Source: Allodiplogaster sudhausi
Taxonomy: Eukaryota; Nematoda; Chromadorea; Rhabditida; Diplogasteridae
Direction: 5' to 3'
DNA: 64,000 nt
Assembly (NCBI GenBank): GCA_945643635.1
Contig: CALZFC010000101.1
Span: 1,143,501-1,207,500 of the forward strand
Position 1 is the stretch's first letter. Each line of letters starts with the position of its first letter. Both the position numbers and the translations under genes were made by a program. Positions 49,818 through 63,709 of the stretch are shown here, one piece after another. The notes beneath the pieces are model-generated. The model worked only from the letters and a program-made list of their open reading frames with translations. It had not been told where the DNA came from and made no database searches.

Positions 49818-52800
49818 AGAGAGAGAAAGAGAGAGAAAGGGAGAGGCAGAGTGAGACAGAGCTAGAGAGAGAGAGAGAGAGCTAGAGAGAGGGAGAGAGA
49901 GAGCTAGAGAGCGAGGGAGAGCTAGAGAGTGAGAGGAAAGAATAGCATGACTTTAGGTGGTGGACACTAAATGTCTGCCCGGCTGCGAGTTGATCAAACC
50001 ACGCTTCGCGGAATTCACCCCCCCCTCTCCCAGCCGAATACCGTAATCGCGACGGAATTCTCTGGGCGAAAGGCATAACCGTGCGTACAAAGTGTAACAG
50101 CGGTAAGCTTTCTCTTGAGGATAAGCAAGGATACTTATAGTCAGATTGAACATGGGACATTTTATTTGGAAACGAATCGATGAAGAAAATACAGATACCT
50201 AATAAACATCAATTTTCTTCTCCATGTAATACCAATCCAAAAGACAGACTTTAAAGATCCAAAACTTGCGGAGCTCTCTTCGAATGACGTTAAAGCTAAT
50301 GCAAACTTCAGTGTTCCTCTTCAAGAGCGGATCTGCAGAGGAGTTAGAGGTGCATCTCTGTGAGGGAGGAAGCAGCTCAGCGTGGACGGTGAAGAGTGGC
50401 CTGCCAGGCTTACCAGGACAGGGCGCGGAGGGATGCGATCCAATCCAAGAAGTGTACGACTTCTCTCTCTCTCTCTCATTCTTTTCCTCACTTTTTCTCA
50501 TTCTCCCTAATACTCTTTTTCTAAGGCAAGCGAGTTTCTTGCATCATTTTTGAAAATGATATTTGAAATTCTGCCCGGCTGCGAGTTGATCAAACCACGC
50601 TTCGCGGAATTCACCCCCCCCCCCTCTCCCAGCCGAATACCGTAATCGCGACGGAATTCTCTGGGCGAAAGGCATAATCGTGCGTACAAAGTGTAACAGC
50701 GGTAAGCTTTCTCTTGAGGATAAGCAAGGATACTTATAGTCAGATTGAACATGGGACATTTTATTTGGAAACGAATCGATGAAGAAAATACAGATACCTA
50801 ATAAACATCAATTTTCTTCTCCATGTAATACCAATCCAAAAGACAGACTTTAAAGATCCAAAACTTGCGGAGCTCTCTTCGAATGACGTTAAAGCTAATG
50901 CAAACTTCAGTGTTCCTCTTCAAGAGCGGATCTGCAGAGGAGTTAGAGGTGCATCTCTGTGAGGGAGGAAGCAGCTCAGCGTGGACGGTGAAGAGTGGCC
51001 TGCCAGGCTTACCAGGACAGTGCGCGGAGGGATGCGATCCAATCCAAGAAGTGTACGACTTCTCTCTCTCTCTCTCTCATTCTTTTCCTCACTTTTTCTC
51101 ATTCTCCCTAATACTCTTTCTCTCTCTCGCTCTCCCTCTCTCTCAATTTTGGCTGTATACATATGTCTTCATGAATTAAGCGAATTCTTAAGAGTGATTC
51201 CCAACTCTGTGATAGTCGTGAACGGCCCGGCAACTGACGGTGTAGTTCGGCCACAGGCAACTTACGAGTTCAGCTGCAGAGAAGGTTCATCGATTGGGAG
51301 TGAGAGATCGCCAGAGACACAGAAACAATGTTCGCAATTTCCCGATGCGGTCAAATTGGCTATGTATGAAGCAAATATAATTCCATTTTCACGTCTCTTT
51401 TTCCATATTTGAAATTAAATAAAAGTGAGAGAAAAAATATTGAGCGATAAAACACCTACATACTGTTTATAGGCTACTTCTACGCGGATAAGCTGAAGCT
51501 TAAGCAGCGACTGCAATGCCGAGATGGTGAATACTTTGACCTCGAAGGGAATGCTCCATTTACTGGTGTAGAGCAGGCCAGAGAAAAGGGGAAATAAGAA
51601 CAGAGACAGAAATAGAAAGAAAGAGCCGGAGCGAGAGATAGAGAGAGCGAGAGAGGGAGAGAGAGAGAGAGGAGGGGGAAGAGATAGAGAGAGAGAGAGA
51701 GAGAGAAGAATGCCTCAGTGCCTCTCGAATGGCTGTCCTCGTATCACGCCGTCCATCAACGCCGATAAGTATGCCTTCGTCAACTATACCGATAACTGAG
51801 ATCAAACCAAGAGCACCGTGGAACGTCGTTCCCATCACGTGCACGCCCGGCTGCCCGGCCGTCGACGCTCTCGTGAATGCAGAGTACGAAGGAGGGAAGC
51901 CGGCCGGGGACAACCAGACCGTCGAGTACAAGGCACGAAGCTCGTCCGAACGGGCGTCGTCGTCAATGTCGTCTGCCGACCCGGCTTCGTGTCGAAGAAC
52001 GAAGCAGATCGCACCGGAAAGCCAATCACTTATGTCTGCGCCGGGGCACGACAGGATGGAAGAATCCGAGCACCGGAGAGACCAACGTGACGCCCGGCGA
52101 TGTCTGCGTCGCCACGTGTGCGCCTCTTGAAGAGATGCCACTTGGCACTGTCACGACTATGGTGAGCATATGTATGTATGTACATACCTCTTTTAATACC
52201 TTGAGGCGTGTTTTAACTAATCAATAATAATATTATTATATACCATTTAATAAAAATGATAAAGAAAGAATACAAATTTGATACGGCAGGTGCCTCCAAT
52301 CATCACCGTCGACGGCAACAAACGCGTTCTCGAAGGTGAAAGTTACCAGCTGAAATGCATAAAGGACTTCAAGTACAAGGAAGGCACGCCCGAGGCTGCG
52401 ACTGGCTCGCAGCAGCTCACTTGCCGAGAAGGCGTCTACGTCGATCCCAGGGTCATTTGGGGAATCAGACAGCTTGAGATGCAAATACACGATGTTAAAG
52501 GAAGATAAATTAATTATTATGCTTAAATTAAATAGTTATTTAAAAAAATAAAAAAATAAAAAATATTGAAGACTGGCAAGCAAGCGCCAGTTGTCGCGTG
52601 CGAACGCGGCACGATCGTGGGCTGCAGGAATCTGACGCAGAATCTGGCACATGGCGTCCTCATGAACATCTCCATCACGTGCAGTTCGAGCAATGACTAC
52701 GTCAATGAGGGCTGCGTGATTGGCCTGTACTGCGCGCCAGGTGTTCTTTGTTCTTTTCTGCTTCATGTATTACAACTCTAATCTTTCAGGCTTCTTCTCA

Positions 52801-55800
52801 GTTGAGAATACAAAGGATCGCCATGTCGTGTGCAGAGATAACGGAACGAAGAGCGAGTGGATCGATGACAACACGAAGATTGTCAGGCTAATTCCCAGCC
52901 TAATACTGCAGAGGCAGAGCTGAAGCATTCTAAAGCATAAGAATGTCGTTCTTCTCCGGTTGAGGTGTTCACATACCCGCAGGCTCACCATTTGAGAAGA
53001 CGAATAAGCAGATCCTTCAGTGTGATTCGACCACGGGCAATCTCATAGACATTACGGATGGCAACAAGACTGTGGTCGGTCGAAGAGTCTATATATGACG
53101 GTGCCAACTAAAAAATCCGCGTTTTTTGAGTTTTGACGTGTTTTGTAGGATTTTTGCAGTGTCTGCAAAAATATACATGTATTAAATTGCAGTTTTACTG
53201 ATCAACTTTATACGCGTATAAAAGTATGCAGAAATTCTAGCGAAATATGAGCACAAAAGTACGTGTATAAAAGAGCTCAAAAACAGACCATAAAACTAGG
53301 CAAAAATATACGCGTACAAAAATATGCAGAAAATATGAGCACGAAAGTACATGTACAAAAGTGCTACGAGTTTTTGAGCAAAAAAGGACGCGTACAAAAG
53401 TCCTCAGTATTTTTGCACAAAAAAATACGCGTATAAAAATGTGCAAACTTTTTGAGCAAAACAATATGTGTATAAAAGTGCTCAGAATTTTTGCGCACAA
53501 AACCACGTGTTCAAAAGTGCTCAAAAATTTTTGCACAAAAAGTACGCGTATAAAACGACTAAAAAATTTTGCGCACAAAACCACGTGTACAAAATTTTAG
53601 CACAAAAATTTTTTAAAGCTGGAATCTAGGTGTACAATAATGCTCATTTTTAAGAAAAAATAAAAAAAGCACAAAGAATTTACTGATAGGCTTACATCTC
53701 ATCATCTCTTTCAGATACAGCACGTAGAGGTGTCATCTTTGCATAGGGGGCGCTGGCCTTGTATCCCATGCTCTTTATAAAAGCATGAACATCGTCAGCA
53801 TCTGGAGGAAGCGCATTGTGGTGATTCTGACAGCACTTCGATGAGACTTCTTCAAGGAGCTCTGACAGCGGCACTAAAATGAATTTACTTGCTGAAGTAT
53901 ATGTTCCCAAAATGGGAATCCCAATATGCCAATTCCCACTGTTCAACAAAAGAAACAAACTTCGCGATAAAATTTAGGATAGTTTTGAAGGCTCCTTTCA
54001 AAATCAAGGTACCAAAATTGACCAAGCCGCGTGTTGCTAAGCTGAGTTGGAATCTGGGCGATCTCCCGACGTTGTTCATCGTTGAGATACGAGCTGCAGA
54101 CCTTCAGAAGCATCTCGGCTGCTGCTTCTGACTTGCCGACATCAGGGAACAGCTGAGGAGGGAGCAAGTCTCGCACTGCCTGCTCAGATCCAGACTAAAA
54201 ATAGATTTAATTTAATTTAATCTGCTCACGATAGTATAAGCTGTTTGAAATAATCAAATCTAACCACCCACCTTGAATAGTGGCAATGAAACACGCGCTT
54301 CAGCTTCCTCAGTCGGCATCATAAATTCAGCAGGTATCACCGAGTCAAAGGTGAATCGAATTTCTGCCAAGAAAATACATTCGTTACTGTCAATAAGGCA
54401 TGCGAGTTTCTTGCATCATTTTTGAAAATGATATTTGAAATTAATATGCCATTTAAGAATGACTACCTCCATCCTTCTTGTAGAACCTGAAGTAGCGTTG
54501 CTTGCTTCTGTTGCTATACTCTACAGTATCCTCAGCCAGGATCGAGAAGTCATACTGAGTAGGCATCGCGATCGCACGCGTGTTCCCTATACTTGTGATT
54601 ACCGCCGCGAGCTCTATAAAAAAAATTACATGAGGAAGATACATATGCCATAGAAATAAACTTGTGAACAACTGCACATATTCTGTTGAAGACATTTAGA
54701 AAGTCTATAGCAGCAAATGAAACCGTGTGGAGTGAGGGCGTTTCGGCGCCGGAGACGTTTCACAATCGAGCCGAAAAACGCATCTACCTCACAATGCGTG
54801 TGGCCGACGGGCAGGTGAACTGCGGTGATCTGTGACTTGTAATATCGTTCAACCGGAAATCAGAATACTATATCTCGCTAAAGATTCATATCGTTAACCC
54901 GTGAGTCAAGGTTGTTAATAGCAGCAGAGCCATATATTTAAAATATAAGTTTCCATACTTTCTACTGTTAAACAAGTTGTAAACTCACCTCATCGATTGC
55001 CAATTGGAGAATGAGCCAGCCATAAAACGCGTGCATCACCTTCGACTTCATCATCGCTGCATTGTCAGCCAAGATATATATGCGGCGAGGAATCACTTCA
55101 ACCTGAGCAAAATAAGATGTTAGATATTAAAAAAGAGTTCTATCCAACGTACTCTAAAAATATTTATGAAAAATAGATAACCGACTTCATTTAGGCAGTG
55201 CAGAATATAAGAACAGGCTTGCTGCGAGCCACCGTTGTAGGCCTCGAAAATATTCAGCATCGCAACATTGAAGAACTTATGTCCGTCTTCGCCTAAGACA
55301 ACTTGATTGCTAATAGACAACTACCAGGAACATATGAATCTCACCAAGTCGGGACAACTGCACTCCATAAACATCGACATTCTGCCTCGAAACATCTCCT
55401 ATGCTTTTTGGTCGTTGGATCATTGCAGGCAACTGAAGCATTCTTACATAATAATTTTTCAGTATAATATTTGCCAAACTTTGGTTGAGTGTTTTCCCAT
55501 TCCGTCTATCCTCAGCACCAGTAATTCGGCTGGCACAGCACGAGAAAGTTGATCAGCTGTTTCCAGAGCAAGGCGCTCCTTCCTAATAAAAAACATTTAA
55601 GCGCCTTCGTAGCCTACAACTTCATTTCTAGATTCGCGGGGTCTGTTAAGTTCAAATAATGATCCTAGTATGAAAAAGTTAATAAACAAGGAGAATTTGA
55701 TACATGAGTATATAAAAACATACAATACTGATGCGAAGTGGCTCTTCCTCAGTTGCACTGCCTCTTCTCTCGTATTCCCCGTTTTTCGTCTAATAATATC

Positions 55801-58800
55801 GGCGAGCGACAAACACACTTGACATCTTAAGTGATTGTCAGCCTGTAAAATCGCGTTTTATTTTACATTTCCCATTTCATTATTTTCTCAGCGAAACACC
55901 AGCTCATATAAAACAAGAACGGTTGTACGTGAACCTTCCGGAAGCGCAGTTTCGAGCCAGTAAGTTTGACAAAGTTGGAAAAGCGAAGCGTTACTCCCGA
56001 AGATTCAATTAAAGAACTAAAGTGTGAAGTCTGGTAAATGAAATCATCGAAATACACTTAAAATTTTAAACAGTAAGATAATGCGCCACCTCTTCGTGAC
56101 ACCCGCAGGCAACATAGTTCCAGAGCATGGGTGCTGTTGACCATGCTCACGCACTGCATTCAAAACATTAGCACAGGATTGAACAGTTGCAGAGCAAGGT
56201 CGTGCCGATCCATCTGCCATATGAATGCTACTTGAAAACGAATTCTTCAGTTCGTCAAGCCACTTCCCCAGCCTAGAGAAAATGCAGTCTTACTATTGGA
56301 GTCGTTAAGCTATATTATAATGAAACACATGCCTAATTGCATTTAAATGAACACCATTTCTCATAGTGAAAAGCACTTGCAGGCTAAAGAATAAGAAGAT
56401 ATTTTTTTCTCTGAATTTTACCTTAACAACTTCTTGAGAGAATATTCCTACAGATGTTTAAGCACTTTGAGTTTAGTTGGAATAGGTCATACCATAAAAA
56501 TTCTATTGCAATTGGTTGATGCTTAGATCGAATCAGAGTCGCAGGGCAGCAACGAAGATGCACGACCTGCTGTTGTACGTCAGGCGACCTCTGTTCTTAC
56601 GAACCCGAACTCTGGCAAAGCTGCAAAGGTTTTCTTTTAATTTTGAATTTGAATTTTTACTGTTTTTGCCTGGTTAGTGCAAAGAAAAAGCTCCTACCAA
56701 ATTGTGTGCAAGTGTTTTTATTTGATATATCATGCAGAAGTTTATTATGTCGAAGATGGAGATACATCATGCAGTAGTTTATTATGTCTAAGATTAATGC
56801 ACTATTACCTTTGCCCTTTGCTTAAAGTCGTTCAATTTTCAGGATATACAAATTCACCGTCGGAAGAGGCCATTAGCAGAAAAGGTGGCGAATGCTGCTC
56901 TCCGTAGTGAAGATGCTGCTGCCAAAATCGAAGAATGGAGACGAGCCGGCAGAGAATTTGTTGAAGTTTGAAATTTGCAATCAAATCAAGTGACAATGAC
57001 ATGAAGTTGAACATTGTTTTGAAATCGAATCAAAGTACTTATACTGATGTAGCCGCTCTTCAATACGTTTGTTATAAATCTGCGATGATCACGAATAGCT
57101 CTTCAAATCTTTTTATTTTTATGAAAGCTATCTCTTTTACTAAGAGAAGGTTTATAACCTTCTTGCTCAGTTGTCCCTCGATGAACTCAACATCATCGGT
57201 GTCCTTCGAAGTGTTAAGCAGACGCATGTCAACAAGATGAAGGAGTTGTTCACCTCAGGCTGCATGCTTATCTGCTCTTGCAGACCAACAGTAACTCTTG
57301 AGAATGGAAGGTATGTTTTGTTGATATAATTTTCCGGAACGCATTGACTATGCTACTAATATGTTCATTCCTTTTTTCTTTATTTAATTCTTTGTTATTG
57401 CGATTTGATACGCGGACTTAAAACAACTTTTAGGTACGTTGTATTGAACGGTCAGCACAGAATACGTGCGCTTGTGCAGCTGAATGAGGAGTGCCAGCAT
57501 CTGAACAAGCCACCTTTCTTTTCTGGCAAAGTCAGCAACTTTTTACATTCCTTTCCAAATTGCTGAATTAATTGCATGTTTTACCTTACACCTTGTAGAT
57601 ACCATAATTCTGTTAACATCTTCTTAACTTTTAGCTCAAGTGCCAGAACGAGCAACTTTCTCGACAAGCGGCCGCTCTGATGACTGTTTCTTCAGAAGAT
57701 ACAAGACTGCCCTATACCGTAATTGAAAAGGTTCGTGTGCTTAGACACCATAAGCATTGTTTGGCATATATGATTAAGCAATTGTTTCGTATATTTCGAA
57801 CAAAGAAAAAGTATTATGAATACCGCATTGCTCAACTAAAGCTTAGTGGTAATGTTTGGATATCATAATAATAGACTAAAAAATCACTTTGATCAGGCAA
57901 CTCATGCCCGTAAGTTAATATCGATGCTCGGCTTGGACGATTCTAGCGGAGTTGCCATTTCAAAGAAGCGACTGGGAGACATGGTGCTTTTTATTTCTCA
58001 TATTTTTTGGTTCTATATATATATATATAAAATTATTTGTTTGATTTCAAGAACTGGCGTAACTTTTAGGTTCATCTCCTTCTGAACGAGGAAACATACC
58101 CCACATCACCGATAGTCTGTCTAGCTGCTCTGGACCACGATGCATGGACGATTGTGCAAGATGTCTCGGTGAGTAATTCTAGTTTTTCGTCTCTTGGAAA
58201 TGAATAGTGGAAACAGTGGTGATGGGCATAACTTACAATTAGCAAAAACCTCACAATGAGTTTATTCGTTAAAAGAATGGTAAAATATGGATACTGTAGG
58301 AATAAGAATCTGTTTATGTTTTTTAAATACTATATTCGTGCGCCAATTCTATTGCATGTGAAAGTGCTTTTGTTAAATGTACATGCTTATGAAAACAATT
58401 AAATTTAGGCGAAGTGGTTGGATCAAGTGAACACTGTCCGCCTATGGAAGCTAGTGATCGACAAATATTCGAAGAATAGAGAGCGCGTCAAAGGACTTCT
58501 CTCTTCCCTCGCGGCCGGCAAGCTCACTCCGATGCAGTTTCATAGGGTATGCAGTTCTGCTTCCAATTGAATCTTATCAAGATTATCAACTGTTGAGTTG
58601 TTGTTACCAACTTTCAGGATTTACTTCGTGTTGTTCCGTCCGCCTTGCAAGTGCTCTTAGAGCGCGATGTTGAACGTGTGACTGCGGTTCGAATTTTGCA
58701 CGGTCTGCAGGCAAATGTCGCTTTATATCAAGCGCTACAGTAAGAATTGCATGATTATTTTTTTTTTACATCTAATTCGATAAACTAATTTAACTGGTAT

Positions 58801-61800
58801 TTAAGCAACTAGGCAACAGGTATTTCAGTTCGGCCACACCAGATATTTACAATTTAGGAAAATTCTCCGTGTTCCAAGGCGACAACCACTGAAGCCTGAT
58901 GAGATTCGGCAGCGCCTTCTGAAGAGGCTTACTCACAAGAGAGCGAAATTCATCACGATAAGCAACTCCGATGAAGCACCTCACTTTCTAATGATCTCAG
59001 ATTCGGTAAATTTTTTTTGTTAAATAGTAAATTATGACAAAACTTGGTTGGAAAAAGTTTGTCCAAATCTTATTACATCTTTTTGTAGTGTTTTGTTAAA
59101 AGACGAAAACTTGTAGCACACGTGCCCTTCCTTTTTCAGGGTGACAGTTCATTCCTCGAGAAAACTCTGAAGCGGCGAGCGTGTGTCATTATATTTGTGG
59201 GGCAACCATAGAGAAGCTTGAGTGACATAGCTCGCGTTGCTGATATTCGAGAAGACATCTTAAGCGCTGTGAGTTGCATAATTTATTCCATATTTTGCTT
59301 TTACTTTTTTTACCTCGTTTATATCAGTATCATTTGAAATGTTTAGGAAGAAATGTCGCATGCGCTGAGGTTGCTGCGAGAGAGCAATGGAGAAGCTGAG
59401 AACTCTGAAAATCGAAGTAATAATTAATAATTTATTACACCATTGAATATATGATGCGATATTTAAAACCGCGAAACCATTAGAAAAAAAAATCCTTGTA
59501 AGTTCAGAGAAAGAATTGTGCAGAGAGCAACACTACTGTGAATCGAGATTAAAGCAGTTGGGGGGAAGGGGAGGGGGGAAGGGATGACTACCACCGCCAA
59601 CACTCCACTCCAGGGGGTGCCAAGCCCTGGCCTCGTCTTGCCAGCAAAGACGGAATCAGTTGGAGCAGACTGATTTATACATACACTTGAGGTGAGAGTG
59701 CATGGGCAGAGCGAAGACATGGGAAGAAAAATTAGGGGATAGAGAATAGATATCAAATACCAGATACACTTACAATACTAGGTAAAGCGAGTAAGTTAAG
59801 CTTACTTAGACGACTCTTAGCAGATAATAGAGAAGGTGCAGAAACAAACCCAGCTGGGAGTGACATGTACCATCTAGCAGAACGAAAAGCAAACGAATGA
59901 AATACAGGGTCTCGTCTTGTCATTGGTATATAAAAGCTAAAAACAGATGTTCTACCAGAGCAAGGTCTAAAAACATAGAAGGCGGAAATAGGAATATCTA
60001 CGAGCCGGTTCATTATCTTAAAGCACATTAGAATGTCGATTGCTACCCGTCTTCGATAAAGAGAGAGAAGCGAGAATGACTGAAGCCTAGTCTGATAATC
60101 AGGAATACTAGAGAACGAGATAAAACCATTAGAACATCTAATAAAAAGAAGACGACTGAAAACCTTTTGTACACGTTCAACTGATCTAATAAAGTAACCT
60201 TGTATGGAGACCAAACAGAGCAACCAAATTCGACAATAGGTAAGACAAAGCATTTAAAGCATCTTAAATAAGGAGAAGAGGTGGAGCATTTTAAGATTCT
60301 GAACAAGGCATACACAACTTTAAGAGCCTTTTTAATTGTCATATCAATGTGAAACTTGAAAGAGAGACTTTGATCAACATACACACCTAAGTCTCGAACC
60401 GGCTCAGAATTAACAGGAAAAGAAATATCAGTCAAGAGAGACAGAGAGTTCAAAGAGTGAAAGACAGTGTAGGGCAATTTTGGGTTATTTTTTCCGAGGT
60501 GTAAAACGCTGCACTTTTTGTGTGCAACCTCTAGCTGCCATTTTGAGCAGTACTTTTGGATTACCAATGTAGAATCAGATAACTGTGAGTGAACGAGGGA
60601 CTGCGAAAGTGGATCAAATGAGGTAAAAAGCTTAAAATCGTCAGCAAAGAGTACTGGTTTTACCGTTCCAAGATGCATTAGATCTTGTGGTAGATCCGAG
60701 AGATAGATGCTAAAGAGAAGAGGGGAGAGAACCGCTCCCTGGGGAACTCCTGAGCTTGCTAAGAAGCTGTCGGAAAAAGAGCCGTTTACCTTTACCTGAA
60801 AGTCCTGCGGGGCATACTCAGGCTCGGTCGACGTCTTCAAGAGTAAGTTCTATAACTTAGGTTCAGATCCCATAAGGAATTTGCCGTTCACTTGCAAAGA
60901 TAACAATTTTAAAATAAAATTTTAGAATGTCTTCCGCTCATTCCTGCTTCTGAGACGATCGCAATTGTTGCAAAGGAAGTTCCGCCATTTGAGGAGGCAT
61001 ATCTCAACCATCTTGAAGACACGCGGAATGAAGAAGAAGACGAGTTCGATATGGACATGGACTCAGAAAGTGGATCAGGAGACAAAGAAACGCGTCGGCA
61101 TCTGTTTCATGATCAATGCAAAGTAATGGTTTAATTGACTTGGTGTCCTGTACTAGTTTTGGCCTTTTTTGATAATTTCCTACGTATTTAAAGCATTGTC
61201 AGGTGCTTCTGTTCCTATTCTTGTGAATTTAAATCATTTTCATTGTTTTTGTTTTCACTCCTGTGAATTTTATTTCATTTTCGAAGTATTCTTTTTGACG
61301 GCATTATTCATTCCAGCTCATTGAATCTCATCTGGGTTTTTTGCCAAAAAAATTTGAGCAATTTTATACGCGTCCTTTTTTGCAAAGAAATTTTGAGCAC
61401 TTTTGTATGCGTACTTTTTTGTGCAAAAATTTTGAGCACTATTGTACACGTGGTTTTGTGCGCAAAAATGTTGAGCACTTTTGTACGCGTACTTTTTTGT
61501 GCAAAGATACTGAGCACTTTTGTACGCGTCCTTTTTTGCTCAAAACTTCTGAGCACTTTTCTACGTGTACTTTTTTGCTCAAAAATACTGAGCACTTTTC
61601 TACGCGTACTTTCCTGTCCAAAATTCTTGAGCATTTATGTACACGTATTTTCCTGCTCAATTTTTTTTGCACACTATTGTACGCGTATATTCGTGCTCAT
61701 ATTTCAGAATATTTTCTGTGAACGTTCGTACGCGTATATTTATGCGCATTTTTATTTGCTCACGTTTGTACGCGTATAAAGTTGAACAAAAAATATGCAG

Positions 61801-63709
61801 TTTAGTACATGTATATTTTTGCAGACGCTGCAAAAATCCCACAAAACACGTCAAAACTCAAAAACGCGGATTTTTTAGTTGGCAGCGTCATATATCATAA
61901 AAGAGAGCTCCTCTTCCTGGCAGAAGCCAAAAGCATGTGCATATTTACATACATATGTACATACATGTGCATACATATGCATGTACATGTATGTATGTAC
62001 GTTGAATTATGCGTAGACTTATATTTAGACGACGCCCGCCCCTTGCAAGAAGACTGAAGGCCCAGGCTGTGAGGATATCCCCCAGAACACCTTCACGACC
62101 AGCACCGTGCGCGCCTGTCCCCCCGGGGCCCAGGCCAACATCAACTGCAATGTGACGGTATCCTGCAAGCAGGGTATGTTTTTGTTCCTTTATTCTTATC
62201 TTATCATCATTCCGGCTACACTTTTTTTTAACAAAAGAGGTTTTATATATTAAATTAAAGAAAGAATAACTTGAAATGTCTAGGCTACGCTCCGGTGGAG
62301 CCGTACCGTACAGATCGGAAGCAGCATTTGACATGCAAGAACGGAGACTTCTGGGTCGACCAGTTCGGCAAGAATATCACTGAAGCACTGACATGCGTGC
62401 CCATCTGCATCATTGGCGATGGCAAGGTCAGCCATCTTTCTCTCTACATCAAATTAGGCCGTCAAGTACTTCAGGCTGTCACGGAGATCGACATCTTTAA
62501 AAACACGACAGACATCATCGAAGTCAATAAGATCGTGTACGTCGAAGCCGGCAAGTTCATCTCCATCGTCTGCAAGGGAGATCGTTAGTGAACTCTTTTT
62601 GACAATGAAAAGCACTTTCAATAATACTTTTCGTTTTTCAGTCGTCAAAAATATACATATTCCTATATAATTCTTTCCAGGAGTCGTGTGGGAGCTGAGC
62701 GTGGAGAAGACCAAGGATTCTCATGAGTTCGAGTGCATCGGTGGAAGTGACAATTGAAGAGGAAGGAAGATAGCAAGGTGAATGTCATGCTCGGCGAGGG
62801 ATGCACCAATACGTGCCCGGAACTCAACTACACGGTCCCGGATACGGTAGTCCGGCAGAAGGTCAGAATTATATTTTCTCACGCCAAAAAAAAATTTCAG
62901 AACATTCACGATTATAATCGATGAACGTTTTTAGGGCCAGGCAATTAAAGACGAAAAAAGATGTAATATAATTGTGATGCCCCCGAATATTGCAGATATT
63001 CATATAATATTGGTTTCCTCGATTCCTTCAGGAACCACATTACCTTGTGTACGAGAAGAAACGCTCTTTGAGTGCATAAGCAGCAGTACGCGAATGACAT
63101 CTTCATTTTCCAAAGATTACAATTAATGTTCTCTTCCGATAAAATGAAATTGATAATTGATTTTGTGTTTTGCCATTTCAGAATACGAATATCCGTGGTA
63201 CATTCAAAAGCAAGGCGTCGAATGCGACGGCGCGACGGGGAAGTACATGGATCTGTCGCCGACGGCGGCACCGTACACCAAGCTGGCCGTCTGCACCAGG
63301 AAGCCCGGACTCGACGAGTGCAAGGCGATATTTCCTTTTCAATCCTTTTAGTGGCCTCTGAATGATTAATATATTATTAAATATCCAAAGAATTATAATT
63401 TGTTTCCAGAAGATTGAACAGAATCCAGTGACGACAATTACGGGCGGCTCCGCCTGCCGGCCAGACGATGGCTTATATTATGCAGTGGGCTGCAGCCTTA
63501 GCATCAAGTGTGCCAAGGGTACTTTCTTTTCAATTATTTCGGTTCTAAGGAAATACAAACAAAAGTCAGGAAAAGTAGTTTCATAATTTTTAATTTTTAA
63601 TTCCTGCAGGATTCTACCCAAAGGACCCGATGTATCATATGAAGACAGGCCAGCAAAGAATCACTTGCAGGGCTGGAAGGAAGCGATGGATTGATCAGTT
63701 CAATCGGCA

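Larger units (their letters stand above)
53096..61890. mobile_element. 8.8 kb DNA transposon with long inverted repeats and two genes
   Basis: The ends match as inverted repeats: TGACGGTGCCAACTAAAAAA at 53096 against the reverse complement of 61871-61890 (one difference), and the similarity runs on for about 550 bases on each side. The element lies in an exon of the CCP-like gene; TATA-type bases flank both ends (ATATA before, TATAT after), so the target duplication may be TATA or TA. Inside are two divergent genes, a transposase-like gene (-) and a ParB-like gene (+), and a nested LINE. I cannot place it in a named superfamily. Confidence 0.85.

Noticed and set aside
50266..50553. separate small gene in the tandem repeat
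   Set aside because: The open part matches a CCP-like exon (cysteine and W pattern) and is explained by that gene.
54715..54833. plus-strand exon (WSEGVSAPETFHNRAEKRI)
   Set aside because: Exactly antisense to the transposase VGHTH exon, which has the motif and phase-correct splice sites.
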